A program made the position numbers and the translations under genes. A stretch of DNA of 64,000 nt from an uncultured Clostridium sp. (GTDB taxonomy: Bacteria; Bacillota_I; Bacilli_A; RF39; UBA660). This document shows, one piece after another, positions 51,460-60,591 of this stretch. The first letter of the stretch is position 1, and every line of letters starts with the position of its first letter. Location: positions 62,001-126,000 of the forward strand of contig CANEGO010000001.1 of the NCBI GenBank assembly GCA_947427095.1, in the 5' to 3' direction. Below the pieces are notes generated by a model. It was given only the letters and a program-made list of their open reading frames with translations. It made no database searches and was not told the origin of the DNA.

Positions 51460-53095
51460 GTACAACGGTTATTATCATTGGTTTACACTCGGTTTCATCA
51501 TATAAATACTTACTTAGTCTTTCCCTTATTCCAAGTTTAATCTTATTATACTCTACATAATTATCCGATTTATTTTCTTCAATAACTTCTAATGATATTC
51601 TCTTTATTTCTTCTATTAATTCAGTACTTTCTTTAACATAAACGAATCCTCTTGTTAAAACTTCAGGATACGCTAAAACTTCTTTTGTTCTTTTATCTAA
51701 GGTGGCACATATTATTACTATTCCATTATCTGATAAAAGTTCCCTATCCTTTAAAACGAGTTCTCCAATATCTTGTGAAGAATTACCATCTATTAACACG
51801 TCATCAACTTTCACTTTTTCAAAGGAATCTTTTAACTCACCATTAATAAACGTTACTACGTCTCCGTTTTGTTTTAATAGTATATTTTCCTTTCTCATAC
51901 CAACGTGACTTGCACATTTAGCATTCGAAACCATATGGCGATATTCACCAATAACTGGCATGTAATACTTAGGATTCATTAAGTCGAGCATAAGCATTAT
52001 ATCTTCACTCGATGCATGATGAAGTAAGTTATCCTTTCTTGACATTGTAACAACCGATGCTCCAACCTTAGAAATATCATCAACTACTTTAATCGCTAAT
52101 TTTTCATTGTAATCATTTATTGGCTCCATGAAAAATACAGTATCAGTTGGTTTTATCTTTACGTACCTATCATATCCATTTATTATTCTATTTAAGTTCA
52201 TAAATGGTTTTTCCCTTTCGTTTGATATTAATATTATAGCATCTTTATCATTTATGTTACTAAGATCACCGATTCTTTCCCGATCAAACTTAACATAATT
52301 ATTATCTAAAATATTATTTATCATTCCCTGGAGTTTATGTCCCATTACAACTACCCTTCTAGTTGTTTTAGAAATTTCATTAAATAGTTCTTCTATTCTT
52401 GATACGTGTGCGGTAAAAACAGTAACAATAAGCCTATTTTCAGTTTTATTAATAGTATCTCTAATAAGTTTATCAATTCTATTTTTTGGAGAGGTATATC
52501 CTATTTTATCAGCGTACATACTTTCTCCTAAAAGGCATAAAACGCCTTGTTTTCCAATATATGCTAGCTTTCCTATATCAGCCTTATAAGGTCCAAGCAT
52601 AGTTGCGTCAAACACATAATTTCCGGTATAAAAAATAGTGCCATCTGGTGTATTTAAGGCATACCCAACATTATCCGGAACAGAATGTGTTAATCTTACT
52701 GGAAAAACGCTCGTTTTTCCAAAATTTATTTTCTTATGTGGATCAATAACAATTAAATTACAGAAATTCAAATTAGAATCATCTAATTCTTTTTTTAATA
52801 AATTAGCTGTAAACTTCGTAGCATAAACTTTTAAACTGGGGATTTCTTTTAAAATATCACATACTGCCCCCATGTTTTTTTCATGACCATGCGTAATAAA
52901 TAACCCTTTGATATTTTTTACGTTTTCTTTTATATAATCAAAGTTAGGAATAACATAATCAACACCTAAAAGTTTATCACTAGCATACTTTAAACCCGCA
53001 TCAAAAATAAAAATGTCAGAATCAACCTTAACAACATACATATTCTTTCCTTCTTCGTTAAGGCCGCCTAAACTAAATATCTTAATTTTACTCAT
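51449..53095 (-). CDS. Ribonuclease J paralogue with a degenerate active site
   Basis: A 548-residue beta-CASP metallo-beta-lactamase protein of RNase J length, with the C-terminal domain. The metal-binding motif HxHxDH reads THGHEKNMG, so the Asp and His ligands are lost. TGD reads FYTGNYVFD. HVSGHA reads NLLHHASSED. PVHGE reads MPVIGEYRH. The His of RLTHSVPD is kept. Such losses are known in Bacillus RNase J2, which acts mainly as a partner of J1. I infer a J2-like structural subunit. The start follows AAAGGAGGAAATT. Confidence 0.88.
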   Translation of the reverse strand: MSKIKIFSLGGLNEEGKNMYVVKVDSDIFIFDAGLKYASDKLLGVDYVIPNFDYIKENVKNIKGLFITHGHEKNMGAVCDILKEIPSLKVYATKFTANLLKKELDDSNLNFCNLIVIDPHKKINFGKTSVFPVRLTHSVPDNVGYALNTPDGTIFYTGNYVFDATMLGPYKADIGKLAYIGKQGVLCLLGESMYADKIGYTSPKNRIDKLIRDTINKTENRLIVTVFTAHVSRIEELFNEISKTTRRVVVMGHKLQGMINNILDNNYVKFDRERIGDLSNINDKDAIILISNEREKPFMNLNRIINGYDRYVKIKPTDTVFFMEPINDYNEKLAIKVVDDISKVGASVVTMSRKDNLLHHASSEDIMLMLDLMNPKYYMPVIGEYRHMVSNAKCASHVGMRKENILLKQNGDVVTFINGELKDSFEKVKVDDVLIDGNSSQDIGELVLKDRELLSDNGIVIICATLDKRTKEVLAYPEVLTRGFVYVKESTELIEEIKRISLEVIEENKSDNYVEYNKIKLGIRERLSKYLYDETECKPMIITVVQEV

Positions 53096-53163
53096 AATTT
53101 CCTCCTTTCCTTTTTTGTAAGCTATATAATTATAGCATGTTTTTTAATAAAATACTACTAAAT

Positions 53164-53185
53164 AAAAAGAAGGATAGTCCTTCTT
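53164..53185 (-). terminator. Intrinsic terminator after the exported protein at 53184
   Basis: An 8-bp stem (AAGAAGGA with TCCTTCTT) followed by five U on the minus strand, at the stop codon. Confidence 0.8.
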
Positions 53186-53819
53186 AATTAGTTACCTGTT
53201 CGAAACCAAATGTTATATTATAATTCATTTTTACGCCTTCATCAGGTATTACAGGTTGGGTTTCTAACCGTAAATCTTCGCTATTCATCCATCCCTCTAT
53301 AATTAGTAAAGTAATTGTTTCATTTGGTTGCAAAGTAATTTTAGCTTGTTCAACCATCTGGTCACCAGCAGCATCTATTTGAACGCCATCTTTAATAACT
53401 ACATAATATGCCATTAATGAATTTTGCTTATCAATGTAAAAAACATCTCCAGTATTTTTCATTTCGATATCAAAATTATTTGACGAATCAACCGTTTTCA
53501 GTACCGCAGGGATACTTCCTGTATTTTTTAGCGTTACCTTATAAGTATTATTTTCAGTTGGTTTAGAATACGTACTATTAGTTGTTACTGTTTTACCACT
53601 TACATTACAAGATCCTTTTCCTGTGGAACCTTCAACTGCTAAACCATCTTCAAAAGCATAATCTTCTGTAACAAATTCACACTCCGCCGTTATACCAAAA
53701 TCACCCTTAGCGGTAGCAGTTCCATTTATCGTTATTGTATCTGAAAATATTGCGTATCCTACCATCATTGTTATTATAAGTGCTAGTGATCCTATTATTA
53801 TGTTTCTTTTCTTATTCAT
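53184..53819 (-). CDS. SipW/TasA-like exported protein (paralogue 1)
   Basis: A 211-residue secreted or anchored protein. Residues 1-39 form a signal region (MNKKRNIIIGSLALIITMMV, then GYAIFSDTITINGTATAKG) of the type seen in TasA/camelysin-like proteins, where cleavage often follows the hydrophobic segment. The mature part is beta-rich and acidic (NTGSIPAVLKTVDSS, ITLQPNETITLLI). Its first 39 codons and promoter region are nearly identical to those of the gene at 55908; the rest has diverged. The start follows AAAGGAAGTAAGATA. Fibre or matrix function is a guess. Confidence 0.75.
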   Translation of the reverse strand: MNKKRNIIIGSLALIITMMVGYAIFSDTITINGTATAKGDFGITAECEFVTEDYAFEDGLAVEGSTGKGSCNVSGKTVTTNSTYSKPTENNTYKVTLKNTGSIPAVLKTVDSSNNFDIEMKNTGDVFYIDKQNSLMAYYVVIKDGVQIDAAGDQMVEQAKITLQPNETITLLIIEGWMNSEDLRLETQPVIPDEGVKMNYNITFGFEQVTN

Positions 53820-53930
53820 TATCTTACTTCCTTTACTTCTATGTTAGTTTTAGTATAACACATATACCATAACATCATACTTTTCATTATAAATTATTAG
53901 TTAAAAGTGTAAATTTTCGTAAAGAAAAAG
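53702..53930. repeat. Duplicated leader cassette, copy 1
   Basis: These 229 bp cover the signal-peptide codons, ribosome site, promoter (extended -10 TGTTATACT) and upstream region of the exported-protein gene. They match 56474-56703 with one substitution and one inserted base that I can see. Identity stops abruptly at both ends. Confidence 0.92.
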
Positions 53931-53948
53931 CATGCGTAGAACATGCTT
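53925..53948 (-). terminator. Intrinsic terminator after tyrS
   Basis: A 7-bp stem (AAGCATG with CATGCTT) with a 7-nt loop and a U run on the minus strand. It lies at the edge of the duplicated cassette. Confidence 0.7.
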
Positions 53949-55174
53949 TACTTAATTAAACAAATATAATTTTTCTTCTTTCCTCTTTTAATAACAAGAA
54001 TTTCTTTTTCTATCGCAATGTCTTTATCTATTATAATTTCTTCATCAAATACTTTTTCGTCATTAATTGATATTGATCCAGCTTTTAAAAATTCTCTTGC
54101 TTCTCTTTTACTTTGACATATATTATTTTCTATTAACATGTCGATAAGTTTAGTCCCAGCTTTAACTTCAAAGGATGGAACATCCTTAAAACTCATTAAT
54201 ATTTCATCTTTTGATAAAGTTTTAACATTACCGCTAAATAATGCTTCACTTATTTTAACAGCTTTTTCATATTCTTCTTTTCCATGCAAATCTGTTATTA
54301 CTTCTTTAGCTAACGCTTTATGAGCCTGTCTTAAATGTGGATTAGCTTTATGCTTTTCTTCTATTTCTTCTATTTCTTCTTTAGTTAAAAACGTTAGTTT
54401 TTTTAAGTATTCTATAATCATTGAATCCTCTAGATTTATTAAGTATTGATATAACTCGTATGAAGAAGTTTTATTTTTATCAAGCCATAATGCATTTCCT
54501 TCTGTTTTACCAAACTTAACTCCGTTTGAGTCTGTAACAAGTGGCATAACCATACCATATACTTCCTTACCTAGTTTTTTTCTAGTAAGTTCTATACCAG
54601 ATGTAATGTTACCCCACTGATCAGATCCTGCTACCTGAAGCGTTACCCCCCTTGTTTCATATAAGTGCATAAAATCTAACGCTTGAAGTATCATGTATGA
54701 GAATTCAGCATAAGTAATTCCACTTTCCATCCTTGATTTTACCTTATCTTTTGCAAGCATGTAATTAACATTAAAATATTTACCATAATCTCTTAAAAAA
54801 TCTATTACGTTTATATCTTTTGTCCAATCATAATTATTAACAACTTCAAAACCAAATATTTCTTCAGCTTGCTTTTTCAATCCTTTAAAATTATGCTCAA
54901 CCTCCGCTTTAGATATCATTGGTCTTTCAGCGGTAGGTTTAGGATCTCCAATAAGACCTGTTGCACCCCCCACTAGTAAAATTGGCTTATGCCCTGCTTT
55001 TGCGAGTCTTTTAGATATTAAAAATGATGAATAGTGTCCTATGTGCATAGAATCAGCCGTTGGATCTGTTCCTATATAAAAAGTTAAACTTTCATTATTT
55101 AATTTATCTATTAATTTTTCATCAGATATATCTTGTACTAACCCTCTCCATTTTAAATCTTCAAATAACGTCAT
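53948..55174 (-). CDS. tyrS: Tyrosyl-tRNA synthetase
   Basis: A 408-residue class I aminoacyl-tRNA synthetase. The HIGH-type motif is in GTDPTADSMHIGHY. The tyrosine/tRNA pocket has QVAGSDQWGNI. The KMSKS-type loop is VKFGKTEGNALWL. The C-terminal S4 domain (KREAREFLKAGSISINDEKV) is present. The start follows AAGGAGGAGAAAAA. It is regulated by a T-box leader directly upstream, so expression rises when tRNA-Tyr is uncharged. Confidence 0.97.
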   Translation of the reverse strand: MTLFEDLKWRGLVQDISDEKLIDKLNNESLTFYIGTDPTADSMHIGHYSSFLISKRLAKAGHKPILLVGGATGLIGDPKPTAERPMISKAEVEHNFKGLKKQAEEIFGFEVVNNYDWTKDINVIDFLRDYGKYFNVNYMLAKDKVKSRMESGITYAEFSYMILQALDFMHLYETRGVTLQVAGSDQWGNITSGIELTRKKLGKEVYGMVMPLVTDSNGVKFGKTEGNALWLDKNKTSSYELYQYLINLEDSMIIEYLKKLTFLTKEEIEEIEEKHKANPHLRQAHKALAKEVITDLHGKEEYEKAVKISEALFSGNVKTLSKDEILMSFKDVPSFEVKAGTKLIDMLIENNICQSKREAREFLKAGSISINDEKVFDEEIIIDKDIAIEKEILVIKRGKKKNYICLIK

Positions 55175-55194
55175 TTTTTCTCCTCCTTAAAATT

Positions 55195-55226
55195 AAAAAA
55201 GTTCATCCTAATTAAAGGATGAACTT
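55195..55226 (-). terminator. Terminator stem of the T-box leader
   Basis: An 11-bp stem (AAGTTCATCCT with AGGATGAACTT) and a run of U on the minus strand. It is the OFF structure of the riboswitch. Confidence 0.92.
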
Positions 55227-55407
55227 ATATGTCCACGGTACCACCTTTGTTCTAGATTAATAATCTAGCACTCTATAAAGTTATCGCCTGTATTACGTTT
55301 CAGCTCCAAAAACTGTAATTCATATTATAACTAAGTTTACGTTTCCACCAACCACGTAATCTCTTATAAATTAGTTATAAACTACTTAATTTTTTTTCAT
55401 CACTAAC
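55196..55407 (-). promoter_or_regulatory. Tyr T-box riboswitch leader of tyrS
   Basis: The T-box sequence AAAGGTGGTACCGTGGA lies at 55232-55248, just before the terminator. The Stem I region has a GAGATTACG K-turn-like side. A UAC codon (55315-55317, within GAATTACAG) sits where the specifier is expected, which matches tyrosine. Uncharged tRNA should favour the antiterminator and allow tyrS transcription. Confidence 0.92.
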
Positions 55408-55413
55408 ACATTT

Positions 55414-55442
55414 ATTTTATTATTTTAATAACACAATGTCAA
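55414..55442 (-). promoter_or_regulatory. tyrS promoter
   Basis: TTGACA (55437-55442), a 17-nt spacer, and TAAAAT (55414-55419) on the minus strand, at the 5' end of the T-box leader. Confidence 0.85.
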
Positions 55443-55458
55443 CATATTTTCATAATTT

Positions 55459-55857
55459 TTAATCATTCATTCTTAGCATGTATTCATTATTTATTGGAGT
55501 AAAAATAGAATTTATCTTATCTAAGAGTTTTCCTAAACTAAAATCCGAAATATGCTTAAAACCTTTAATAATTAAACTTAATTCTTCACTTGTGGCAACC
55601 ACATAGTCGTCTTTATTCAAAATTCCAGATGATCCATAAATATTCCCACCTATCATAAGCGCACATTCTAAATAATTTTTATTTATCATAACGGTTGCAC
55701 CCGGAAAAAGCGAAAGTAAAATAGAACAAAAATCAGCACTGTACAGTCTAAATAAGTCATTAATGGATTCACCATTATACCCAGTAAGATTATTTTCTAA
55801 AATGACCTCCTCCATTGAATCTTTTATAACATTAATAACTTCTATTGGATTACTCAT
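55459..55857 (-). CDS. Unknown 132-residue protein
   Basis: A small soluble protein that I do not recognise. Stretches such as FPGATVMINKNYLECALMIGG and DYVVATSEELSLIIKGFKHI suggest an alpha/beta domain. No catalytic motif is visible. The open frame from 55869 begins upstream of the ribosome site, and the ATG at 55857 follows GGTGATAAAT. It ends about 20 bp before the tyrS promoter. Confidence 0.55.
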   Translation of the reverse strand: MSNPIEVINVIKDSMEEVILENNLTGYNGESINDLFRLYSADFCSILLSLFPGATVMINKNYLECALMIGGNIYGSSGILNKDDYVVATSEELSLIIKGFKHISDFSLGKLLDKINSIFTPINNEYMLRMND

Positions 55858-55886
55858 ATTTATCACCAATATATATTATGAATATT

Positions 55887-55913
55887 AAAAAAAGTAGTGA
55901 TAAAACACTACTT
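55887..55913 (-). terminator. Intrinsic terminator after the exported protein at 55908
   Basis: An 8-bp stem (AAGTAGTG with CACTACTT) with a U run on the minus strand, overlapping the stop. Confidence 0.8.
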
Positions 55914-56591
55914 GGCAACCGCCTGAGTAAAGTTAAGTTTTATTGATGTTTCCTCAGTAGCGAAAATTGAGTTGCCTTCAAGGCTTTCATCAATTAAAGC
56001 CATGGTATATAAATACATACTTTCTCCTGGTTTAATAATAATGTTACCATGTTCATCCATAAAATCTGTGGCACCATCAGTATTAATAAAGTCTACAATT
56101 GTTCCGTCAGATTTTTCAAAGGCAATAACTTCGTCGCCTTTACCACCAATTAAAACGCTATAATCTCTATTATCGCACTCACTTTCATCGATGATCCCAT
56201 CATTTGATTTATCCATACAAAACTTATCTTTCAAGAGTTCAAGACCAGTTTCTGTGTTATAATACGCATCAATCGTACCAGTATTAGTAATCTTTATGGT
56301 AAATACCCTATTAGCTCCTGGATACTTTAAATCAGCCTGAAAGCTTACTTCATTTCCATTAACTGTACAACTATCGTTTTCATATCCACCCTCAGCATAA
56401 CCAAAAAGATCTTCTGATTTTAAATTTAGCTTTTCACTTAAACCTTTTTCACAAGTTGTGGCAATGGAAAAACCACCCTTAGCGGTAGCAGTTCCATTTA
56501 TCGTTATTGTATCTGAAAATATTGCGTATCCTACCATCATTGTTATTATAAGTGCTAGTGATCCTATTATTATGTTTCTTTTCTTATTCAT
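55908..56591 (-). CDS. SipW/TasA-like exported protein (paralogue 2)
   Basis: A 227-residue secreted or anchored protein with the same first 39 residues as the protein at 53184 (signal region ending GTATAKG) but a different mature domain. That domain is closer in layout to the pseudogene product at 5436: both have NDSCTVN or NETCTVN, a hydrophobic YPGANRVFTIK or YPGAGRVYTIK block, and a late IIKPGESMYLY or ILKPGNSLYYH block. So the three form one family with mixed relationships. The start follows AAAGGAAGTAAGATA. Confidence 0.78.
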   Translation of the reverse strand: MNKKRNIIIGSLALIITMMVGYAIFSDTITINGTATAKGGFSIATTCEKGLSEKLNLKSEDLFGYAEGGYENDSCTVNGNEVSFQADLKYPGANRVFTIKITNTGTIDAYYNTETGLELLKDKFCMDKSNDGIIDESECDNRDYSVLIGGKGDEVIAFEKSDGTIVDFINTDGATDFMDEHGNIIIKPGESMYLYTMALIDESLEGNSIFATEETSIKLNFTQAVAK

Positions 56592-56703
56592 TATCTTACT
56601 TCCTTTACTTCTATGTTAGTTTTAGTATAACACATATACCATAACATCATACTTTTCATTATAAATTATCAGTTAAAAGATGTAAATTTTCGTAAAGAAA
56701 AAG
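56474..56703. repeat. Duplicated leader cassette, copy 2
   Basis: The second copy of the 229-230 bp leader/signal-peptide block described at 53702. It carries one extra base near 56680 and one substitution relative to copy 1. Confidence 0.92.
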
Positions 56704-56722
56704 AACTTGAAAATGTTCTTTT
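56698..56722 (-). terminator. Intrinsic terminator after the YmcA-like gene
   Basis: An 8-bp stem (AAAAGAAC with GTTCTTTT) with an 8-nt loop and a short U-rich tail on the minus strand. Confidence 0.65.
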
Positions 56723-57046
56723 CTAAATTTTTAAAATATCAATAAAATATTTTTCTAATATTTCTTTTATTCCAAATAGTTTCTCTTCAATTTTTTCTTT
56801 TATATCTAAATAGCTTTGATATATTGGATACTTATGCAGTTTGTTATAAAGCATCTTTATTTCTAATTCTACTTTTTCATCTTTGTTATTAGTGGCAATC
56901 TTTTGTAATCTTTTTATATCATTAATTAAATTAGTTATCTCACTGTTATTTTTTAACTGATTTTTAACATTTACATAGTCTTCATATAATTTAGATGCTT
57001 CTATTTCGTTAAATAAATCATTAATTTTATTTTCTATATCACTCAT
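56723..57046 (-). CDS. YlbF/YmcA-family protein
   Basis: A 107-residue all-helical protein of the YlbF/YmcA family (ASKLYEDYVNVKNQL, then LINDIKRLQKIATNN and PIYQSYLDIKEKIEEKL). In Bacillus, YmcA is encoded next to miaB (ymcB), exactly as here, and works with YlbF and YaaT in the complex that directs RNase Y. The cysteines that hold the iron-sulfur clusters of that complex are not seen in this sequence. The start overlaps the miaB stop by 8 bp. Confidence 0.85.
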   Translation of the reverse strand: MSDIENKINDLFNEIEASKLYEDYVNVKNQLKNNSEITNLINDIKRLQKIATNNKDEKVELEIKMLYNKLHKYPIYQSYLDIKEKIEEKLFGIKEILEKYFIDILKI

Positions 57047-58466
57047 TTATTTCTCCATCTAAACTCCATGTTTTAGCATCCGTTATTTTAACGTTTACTA
57101 TTTCACCAATAAATCTTTTATCAGCTTTTACGTTTACCAACTTCATGGTATCAGTGTATCCCGCTAGCATGTTATGATCTTTTTCACTCACACTTTCTAA
57201 TAAAACTGGCATAATTTTTCCAACTAATTTATCATTTACATTCCTAGCATATTTGTTTATTTCTTCATTTAATTTATATAATCTTTTATTTTTTTCATCT
57301 AGTGATACGTTATCTTCCATTTTAGCAGCAGGCGTACCTTCCCTTGGAGAATAAATAAAAGTAAATGCAGAATCATACTTACACTTTCTTACCAAAGATA
57401 AGGTTTCTTCGAAGTCTTCTTTTGTTTCTCCTGGAAATCCCACTATTATATCAGTGGTAATTGAACAGTTTTCACCAAGCTTATTTCTTATCCTTTCATA
57501 TAATTTTAAATAGGATTCCTTAGTATATCTTCTTCCCATAAGTTTAAGTATTCTAGATGATCCAGATTGTACTGGAAGATGAATATAGTTACATATGTTA
57601 TCATATTTTGCAATTACATCTATCATGTTATCGGTAAAATCCCAAGGATGACTTGTTACGAACCTTACTCTTTGGATTCCTGTTTTTGCAACATCTTCAA
57701 GCAAGTTTTCCATTTTATATTCTCTATCTTTAAAATCTTTGCCATAAGCGTTAACATTTTGACCAAGTAAAGTAACTTCTTTATAGCCTTTACTAATTAA
57801 GTCTTTTACTTCACTAATAATATCTTCTGGCATTCTGCTTCTTTGCTTTCCTCTAGTATAAGGAACTATACAGTACGTGCAAAACTTATCACAGCCATAC
57901 ATAATGTTAACCCACGCCTTATATTTAGAATCTCTTTTGGAAGGTATTCCTTCTATTACATTACCTTCGTTAGACCATACATTAACTTCCAATTTATTTG
58001 TGTTAACGTGCTTTCTTAATATATCAGGAAGCTTATGGATGTTATGAGTACCAAAAACAAAGTCCATCCATTTGTATCTACTTATTATCTCATCTACAAC
58101 GCTTTCTTCTTGGCTCATGCAACCCGCAAGTCCTACCATTAAATTTGGTTTAGTTTGTTTAAGATGCTTTATCCTTCCTAGCATTCCAAACGTTTTATTA
58201 TGAGCATTTTCCCTAATTGCACAAGTATTTAAAATTATTACATCAGCATTCTCGAAAGAATCAGACTTAGTATATTTCATATCTTCTAAGATTGCACTTA
58301 TCATTTCACTATCATGTTCGTTCATTTGGCAGCCATAAGTTTTAATATAATACTTCTTGTCCAAACCAAAATCTTTCATATCTTCTGGAATAACATACTC
58401 GTTTCTTAAAATTTTAATATCTTCATTAGTCCTTTTTTTTGCTTCTTTTAAATTTGGTTTTAACAT
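57039..58466 (-). CDS. miaB: tRNA-2-methylthio-N6-dimethylallyladenosine synthase
   Basis: A 475-residue radical-SAM methylthiotransferase that adds 2-methylthio to i6A37 in tRNA. The N-terminal domain has cysteines in YGCQMNEHDSEM, CAIRENA and GLAGCMSQEE. The radical-SAM site is YGCDKFCTYCIVPYTRG. A C-terminal TRAM domain ends the protein. The start is the ATG at 58466 after GGGTGATTTAT. It is followed by the ymcA-like gene, the same order as in Bacillus. Confidence 0.97.
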   Translation of the reverse strand: MLKPNLKEAKKRTNEDIKILRNEYVIPEDMKDFGLDKKYYIKTYGCQMNEHDSEMISAILEDMKYTKSDSFENADVIILNTCAIRENAHNKTFGMLGRIKHLKQTKPNLMVGLAGCMSQEESVVDEIISRYKWMDFVFGTHNIHKLPDILRKHVNTNKLEVNVWSNEGNVIEGIPSKRDSKYKAWVNIMYGCDKFCTYCIVPYTRGKQRSRMPEDIISEVKDLISKGYKEVTLLGQNVNAYGKDFKDREYKMENLLEDVAKTGIQRVRFVTSHPWDFTDNMIDVIAKYDNICNYIHLPVQSGSSRILKLMGRRYTKESYLKLYERIRNKLGENCSITTDIIVGFPGETKEDFEETLSLVRKCKYDSAFTFIYSPREGTPAAKMEDNVSLDEKNKRLYKLNEEINKYARNVNDKLVGKIMPVLLESVSEKDHNMLAGYTDTMKLVNVKADKRFIGEIVNVKITDAKTWSLDGEINE

Positions 58467-58511
58467 ATAAATCACCCATTTCTAATTACAAATTATATCA
58501 TAATTACAAAC

Positions 58512-58544
58512 AAAAAAACATCCTATTTATTATTCAGGATGTTT
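58512..58544 (-). terminator. Intrinsic terminator after the unknown gene at 58530
   Basis: A 9-bp stem (AAACATCCT with AGGATGTTT) with an 11-nt loop and seven U on the minus strand. Confidence 0.8.
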
Positions 58545-59120
58545 CTTTGATTTAGCAATATTAGCTTCTATCCGTTTTAAATCAGAATCCGTATAAAAAA
58601 ACTCTTCTACTTTTCTTTTGCTAGTATTATTTTTAGAATCGCAAATGATGGTTTCTAATTCATTCCTTATTTGATAAAGTCTTTGTTCTATTTTCTCTTT
58701 ACTCTCTTTTAATGAAGATAAATTATTTTTATTATTATTTTCAACCAAATAATCTACGTATTTAGCTACGTCAAAAGCTTCTAAGGACAATACTGCTGTA
58801 CCATTAAAAATAATGGCTTCTTTTAAAGGAAAAGAAGAGTCACAAAAGCTTAAAAAAGAAGATAAGAAGCTAGTCATCATAAAAACATATACACTTGACA
58901 AAACAGAGTTTTTTAATTTTCTATTGTGATAATCAATAGCACTGGCGATATTATATATTAATTTATTGCATAACGAAAGATCTTTACGAATATCCGTATA
59001 TTCTGCTCTTTTATCCAAAAGCTTTCGTTCCTCTTTATTTTTGGGATTAACGATTTCTACCTCACCATCAACGTCAGTGACTAAATAATTATTATCATCC
59101 AATTTTAAATATTCTAACAT
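58530..59120 (-). CDS. Unknown protein with a central hydrophobic region
   Basis: A 196-residue protein that I do not recognise. The N-terminal part is charged. One or two hydrophobic segments lie at about residues 75-120 (SSVYVFMMTSFLSSFLSF). A C-terminal coiled coil follows (ESKEKIEQRLYQIRNELETI). It is probably membrane-bound with both ends in the cytoplasm. The start follows AAAAGGAGTGTTTAGTT. It is transcribed alone. Confidence 0.6.
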   Translation of the reverse strand: MLEYLKLDDNNYLVTDVDGEVEIVNPKNKEERKLLDKRAEYTDIRKDLSLCNKLIYNIASAIDYHNRKLKNSVLSSVYVFMMTSFLSSFLSFCDSSFPLKEAIIFNGTAVLSLEAFDVAKYVDYLVENNNKNNLSSLKESKEKIEQRLYQIRNELETIICDSKNNTSKRKVEEFFYTDSDLKRIEANIAKSKKHPE

Positions 59121-59200
59121 AACTAAACACTCCTTTTAAAATGTTATTATTATAATAAATATATAAACAAAAGTAAAGTTAATATAAATAAAACCTAGAA

Positions 59201-59227
59201 AATAAAAGAACTTAACTAAGCTCTTTT
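59201..59227 (-). terminator. Intrinsic terminator after murD
   Basis: An 11-bp stem (AAAAGAGCTTA with TAAGTTCTTTT, one G-U) with a 2-5 nt loop and a U run on the minus strand. It overlaps the murD stop. Confidence 0.75.
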
Positions 59228-60591
59228 ACCCATTTTTTATAATCTTTTCCACGTTCCTCAAAGTTTTTATACGTGTTATAACTTGCTGCTGCAGGAGATA
59301 AAACACACGCATAATTTTCTTCCGTAAAAGTATACGCGTTTTTTACGGCATCTTCCATATCATTTGCTCTTATTAACCTTTTTTTACATTTTAACTTCTC
59401 TAATTTATCACATATCATATAGCCTATTTCTTTTAAAAATATGCAAGTTTTAATTTTTTCATTATCATTTATAAAAGAAATTAAACTACTTAAATCAAGC
59501 CCTCTATCCATTCCTCCGATTATAACCGTCTGGCAATTATCAATGGATTTTATACAATTTATGGTTGCTTCTGGAATGGTTGCAATAGAATCGTTATAAA
59601 ACGTTATACCTTTAAAAGTACCAACTAGTTCCATACGATGTTCAAGAGGCTTAAAATTATCTATTAGATCTATAACTTTATTAGTATTTAAGTTTAATAT
59701 ATCACTTACGCATAATGCTGCTGCAACATTATAAAGATTATGATCACCTAGTAAGTTTCTTTTTCTTTTTTTATCATACACTAGCCTTTTTTCATTATTA
59801 TCAATCATATAAAGGCCATGTTCACTTATTAATATACCATGTGAAACATTTTTTTCATCGGTAGAAAAAGTGTACGAATTAGATTTATTAACAAAATATT
59901 TTTTAGAATCCGGGCTATCTAACCCCCATATGTTATAATCACTTTTCTTTTGATATTTAAATATGTTTAACTTTGCTAGTTTATAATCCTCATAACTTTT
60001 ATAAAGATCTAAGTGTTCTTCATAAATGTTTAATAAAATACTTATATTAGGAGAAGAATTAACAAATTGCAACTGATGACAGCTAAGTTCTATTATGGAG
60101 ATAGTATCTTTTGTAACATCTTCTATAATATCAAATACTGGTATACCAATATTTCCCGCTAAAATAACCTTTTTACCCATATTATCTAAAACATTATATA
60201 TAAGTGAAGAAGTCGTACTTTTTCCTTTAGTTCCAGTAACACCAATGGTTAAACAATTAGAAAACCTTAAAAATAAATCTATTTGAGAAGTTATTTTATC
60301 TTTAAATTCATCATAGTTAACGTATTTAAAATTAACACCAGGTGATTTTATTATTAAATCATAATCATTTAAGTTATCAAGGTAACTATTTCCTAAAACA
60401 AACTTTAAATTAGAATCCGAAGAAAGTTCCTTATTATCATTAATAAGATTTAAATTATTATCTGCAATTGTTAATTTTTTGTTTTTTAAATACTTTCTTA
60501 TTAACTTATAAGTAGATTTTCCTTCTCTTCCAAAACCTAATATTAAAACTTTATTTTTATTTTCTATAAAATTTATTATATTATTTATCAT
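59212..60591 (-). CDS. murD: UDP-MurNAc-L-alanine glutamate ligase, probably MurD2 type
   Basis: A 459-residue Mur ligase of cell-wall precursor synthesis. The N-terminal Rossmann part has VLILGFGREGKST. The ATP loop is VTGTKGKSTTSS. The central domain has GNIGIPVFD and IIELSCHQLQF. GDHNLYNVAAALCV and the late NDSIATIPEAT are typical of MurD. Standard MurD adds D-glutamate. This one overlaps murL by 11 bp, which implies the MurD2 route: L-glutamate is added first, then epimerised. That assignment rests on the neighbour. The start follows AAAGGAGCTTAACA. Confidence 0.9.
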   Translation of the reverse strand: MINNIINFIENKNKVLILGFGREGKSTYKLIRKYLKNKKLTIADNNLNLINDNKELSSDSNLKFVLGNSYLDNLNDYDLIIKSPGVNFKYVNYDEFKDKITSQIDLFLRFSNCLTIGVTGTKGKSTTSSLIYNVLDNMGKKVILAGNIGIPVFDIIEDVTKDTISIIELSCHQLQFVNSSPNISILLNIYEEHLDLYKSYEDYKLAKLNIFKYQKKSDYNIWGLDSPDSKKYFVNKSNSYTFSTDEKNVSHGILISEHGLYMIDNNEKRLVYDKKRKRNLLGDHNLYNVAAALCVSDILNLNTNKVIDLIDNFKPLEHRMELVGTFKGITFYNDSIATIPEATINCIKSIDNCQTVIIGGMDRGLDLSSLISFINDNEKIKTCIFLKEIGYMICDKLEKLKCKKRLIRANDMEDAVKNAYTFTEENYACVLSPAAASYNTYKNFEERGKDYKKWVKELS

